Source: Sphingobium sp. 15-1 (GTDB lineage Bacteria > Pseudomonadota > Alphaproteobacteria > Sphingomonadales > Sphingomonadaceae). Taken from it: a stretch of 64,000 bases of DNA. Position numbers and translations under genes: made by a program. Under the pieces are notes generated by a model, which saw only the letters and a program-made list of their open reading frames with translations, did no database searches and was not told where the DNA came from. Positions 62,833 to 64,000 of this stretch are shown in pieces. Location: contig NZ_JABXJG010000001.1 in the NCBI RefSeq assembly GCF_013375535.1, forward strand, positions 1,984,001 to 2,048,000, read 5' to 3'. Position 1 is the first letter of the stretch, and each line of letters starts with the position of its first letter.

Positions 62833-62910
62833 CGTCATCCCGGGCTTGACCCGGGATCCCGCTTTTCTTCCGCAAGTGCGCGAGAGGAAGCGAGACCCCG
62901 AGTGCCGAAA
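62833..62910. repeat. Palindromic repeat, GTCACCCCGG family (degenerate)
   Basis: The left arm CGTCATCCCGGGCTTGACCC is intact; the right arm (GCGAGACCCCGAGTGCCG) is decayed. It lies between the convergent glycosyltransferase and nitrate reductase genes and abuts the stop of the latter. Confidence 0.75.
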
Positions 62911-64000
62911 TCAACGCTCATCCCAAAAGGCGACCAACCGCCCCTTCCCGTCCGGCGTCGGAAAGCGCCCTTCATCGAACGGCACCTCGCCCCAGCGCCA
63001 CGGCGTCAGCTCGTCATAGGCCGGATTGGAAATGGGCGCATGCCGCCGAAGGTTCAGCAGCCGCGCCCCCTCATTATGATAGGCGGTCAACCGCACATGC
63101 TCGCGATAGATTTCCGCCGGGCGCTCATAATGGAAGGCGTCACGCCAGCCCATCGCCTGGGCGATGCGGGTCAATATCCACCAGTCGGGCTTCGCCTCTC
63201 CGGGCAAGGGGAACAGCCACCGCTGCCGGCTGATCAGCCGGTCCGCCCCGGTCAGCGTTCCATCCTTCTCGATCCACACCGGCGAAGGCAGCGCGATCAT
63301 TCGCAGCGCGTCCATCTCCGGCTCGATCCAGGGCGTGGCCAGGATGAGCAACGGCACCCGCTCCAGCAGGTCACGGACCGGATGCGAAACGGGCGGCAAT
63401 CCGCCAGGCATCAGCAAGGCCTTGATATGCCCCGCCTCAATAGCCTCGGCCAGCGCAGCGCCGCTCAGCCCCGGCCCCTCCGCCAGCGCCGCCGCCCCCC
63501 AGAAGCGCCCGACCTGCGCCAAGGCTTCGGCGGAAAAATCCCGATGCGCGGCCAGTTCCCCGGCCCGGCACCCGACCTCCCGCAAGCCCATGCCGTTGGC
63601 GGCGTCCGTCACCGCGAAGGGTGCCGCGCCCGGCTTGCCGATCCGGCCGGTCGCCAGATGGAAATTGAGGACAGCGGCCGACAACCGGCGCGCCTCCTCC
63701 CCCTCGTCCGACGGGCTGAACAGCGTCACCAGCCGGGGCACAGCCGCGACCTGCTCGTAAAATCCGCGCACCTCGCCCGGCGCCAGCCCGCAGGCCCGCG
63801 CCACCGACCAGAGATCATGTCCCCGCCGCAACCCGGCCCAAAAGCCCGGCGGCACCGCCAAAGTCCGGTCCAGCAGGCCATTGTCATGACAATGCAGCAG
63901 CAGCCCGCTCAGCAGCACCGCCTCGCTGCCCGGCGCGACCGTCAGCCGCACATCGGCCTCGACCTCCTGCCCTTCGTCCCGCCGCGCTATCAGGACAAGG
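62911..64000 (-). CDS. Assimilatory nitrate reductase, catalytic subunit (partial, N-terminus outside window)
   Basis: About 363 C-terminal residues are visible, running off the right edge. They belong to a molybdopterin oxidoreductase of the NasA/NarB type: EAVLLSGLLLHCHDNGLLDR, ATGRIGKPGAAPFAVTDAAN, GLREVGCRAGELAAHRDF, SHPVRDLLERVPLLIL, GTLTGADRLISRQRWLFPLP, KPDWWILTRIAQAMGW and LTAYHNEGARLLNL. The product reduces nitrate to nitrite in the cytoplasm with a bis-MGD molybdenum cofactor. The Fe-S ligand Cys of the N-terminus cannot be checked here. The stop is at 62911, just beyond a repeat. Confidence 0.88.
   Translation of the reverse strand, partial: LVLIARRDEGQEVEADVRLTVAPGSEAVLLSGLLLHCHDNGLLDRTLAVPPGFWAGLRRGHDLWSVARACGLAPGEVRGFYEQVAAVPRLVTLFSPSDEGEEARRLSAAVLNFHLATGRIGKPGAAPFAVTDAANGMGLREVGCRAGELAAHRDFSAEALAQVGRFWGAAALAEGPGLSGAALAEAIEAGHIKALLMPGGLPPVSHPVRDLLERVPLLILATPWIEPEMDALRMIALPSPVWIEKDGTLTGADRLISRQRWLFPLPGEAKPDWWILTRIAQAMGWRDAFHYERPAEIYREHVRLTAYHNEGARLLNLRRHAPISNPAYDELTPWRWGEVPFDEGRFPTPDGKGRLVAFWDER

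Overview
The window looks like chromosome from a sphingomonad alphaproteobacterium (Sphingomonadaceae, plausibly Sphingobium or a close relative). The evidence is high G+C, the ptsP/lysC/chvI-chvG-hprK-rapZ gene content, the ffh-rpsP-rimM-trmD-rplS order, the dapF-mtaB-ftsY-yciB order, an extended Ala/Glu-rich tail on S16, and several families of short palindromic intergenic repeats. The genus is inferred, not proven. I found no tRNA, rRNA, CRISPR array, prophage or complete insertion sequence. RNase P RNA is the one clear RNA gene.

Layout. 1-2.9 kb: a RodZ-like HTH membrane protein (cut by the window edge) downstream of ptsP. 3-5.6 kb: two tandem HisC-like aminotransferases, each with a twin-arginine signal. 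5.8-9.5 kb: a five-gene operon of VOC/DUF1428/SRPBCC proteins divergent from an HxlR regulator, then a SugE-type guanidinium exporter with a possible guanidine-II riboswitch hairpin. 9.8-11.1 kb: SDR enzyme and divergent HxlR regulator. 11.4-22.2 kb: mixed housekeeping genes (lipoprotein, nitronate monooxygenase-like enzyme, lysC, ubiG, CitE-like lyase, SPFH/NfeD pair, ferredoxin-NADP reductase). 22.2-28.8 kb: pckA divergent from chvI-chvG, followed by hprK-rapZ-EIIA(Man)-HPr. With ptsP at the left end, this is the alphaproteobacterial regulatory PTS linked to an envelope-stress two-component system. 28.9-36 kb: GGDEF cyclase, SpoU rRNA/tRNA methyltransferase, MHS transporter, GNAT protein and an orphan TonB-dependent receptor.

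36-46.5 kb holds the translation and protein-export core: rplS, trmD, a small membrane protein, rimM, rpsP and ffh on the minus strand, then dapF, mtaB, ftsY and yciB on the plus strand. Both SRP GTPases are therefore within about 6 kb of each other. 46.6-51 kb: PuuD-like membrane protein, Fe/Mn superoxide dismutase, hemerythrin-like protein, 2Fe-2S ferredoxin, J-domain protein, rnpB and an AmpD-like amidase. 51-56.4 kb: a compact cheA-cheW-cheY-cheB-cheR operon with no receptor gene; its CheA lacks a P2 domain and ends in a receiver-like domain without the phospho-acceptor Asp. 56.5-64 kb: small lipoprotein, mscL, lemA with two TPM-domain proteins and a NUDIX hydrolase, a DUF6456/XRE divergent pair, a glycosyltransferase, and the C-terminal part of an assimilatory nitrate reductase.

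The most unusual structure is in the intergenic DNA. At least seven palindromic repeat families recur, and there are three kinds of short TA/CTAG/CTAA-flanked inverted-repeat (MITE-like) elements. One 104-bp element has inserted inside a palindromic repeat and left a visible target duplication. Another element supplies the last base of a gene's stop codon, and a palindromic repeat encodes the C-terminus of a ferredoxin.
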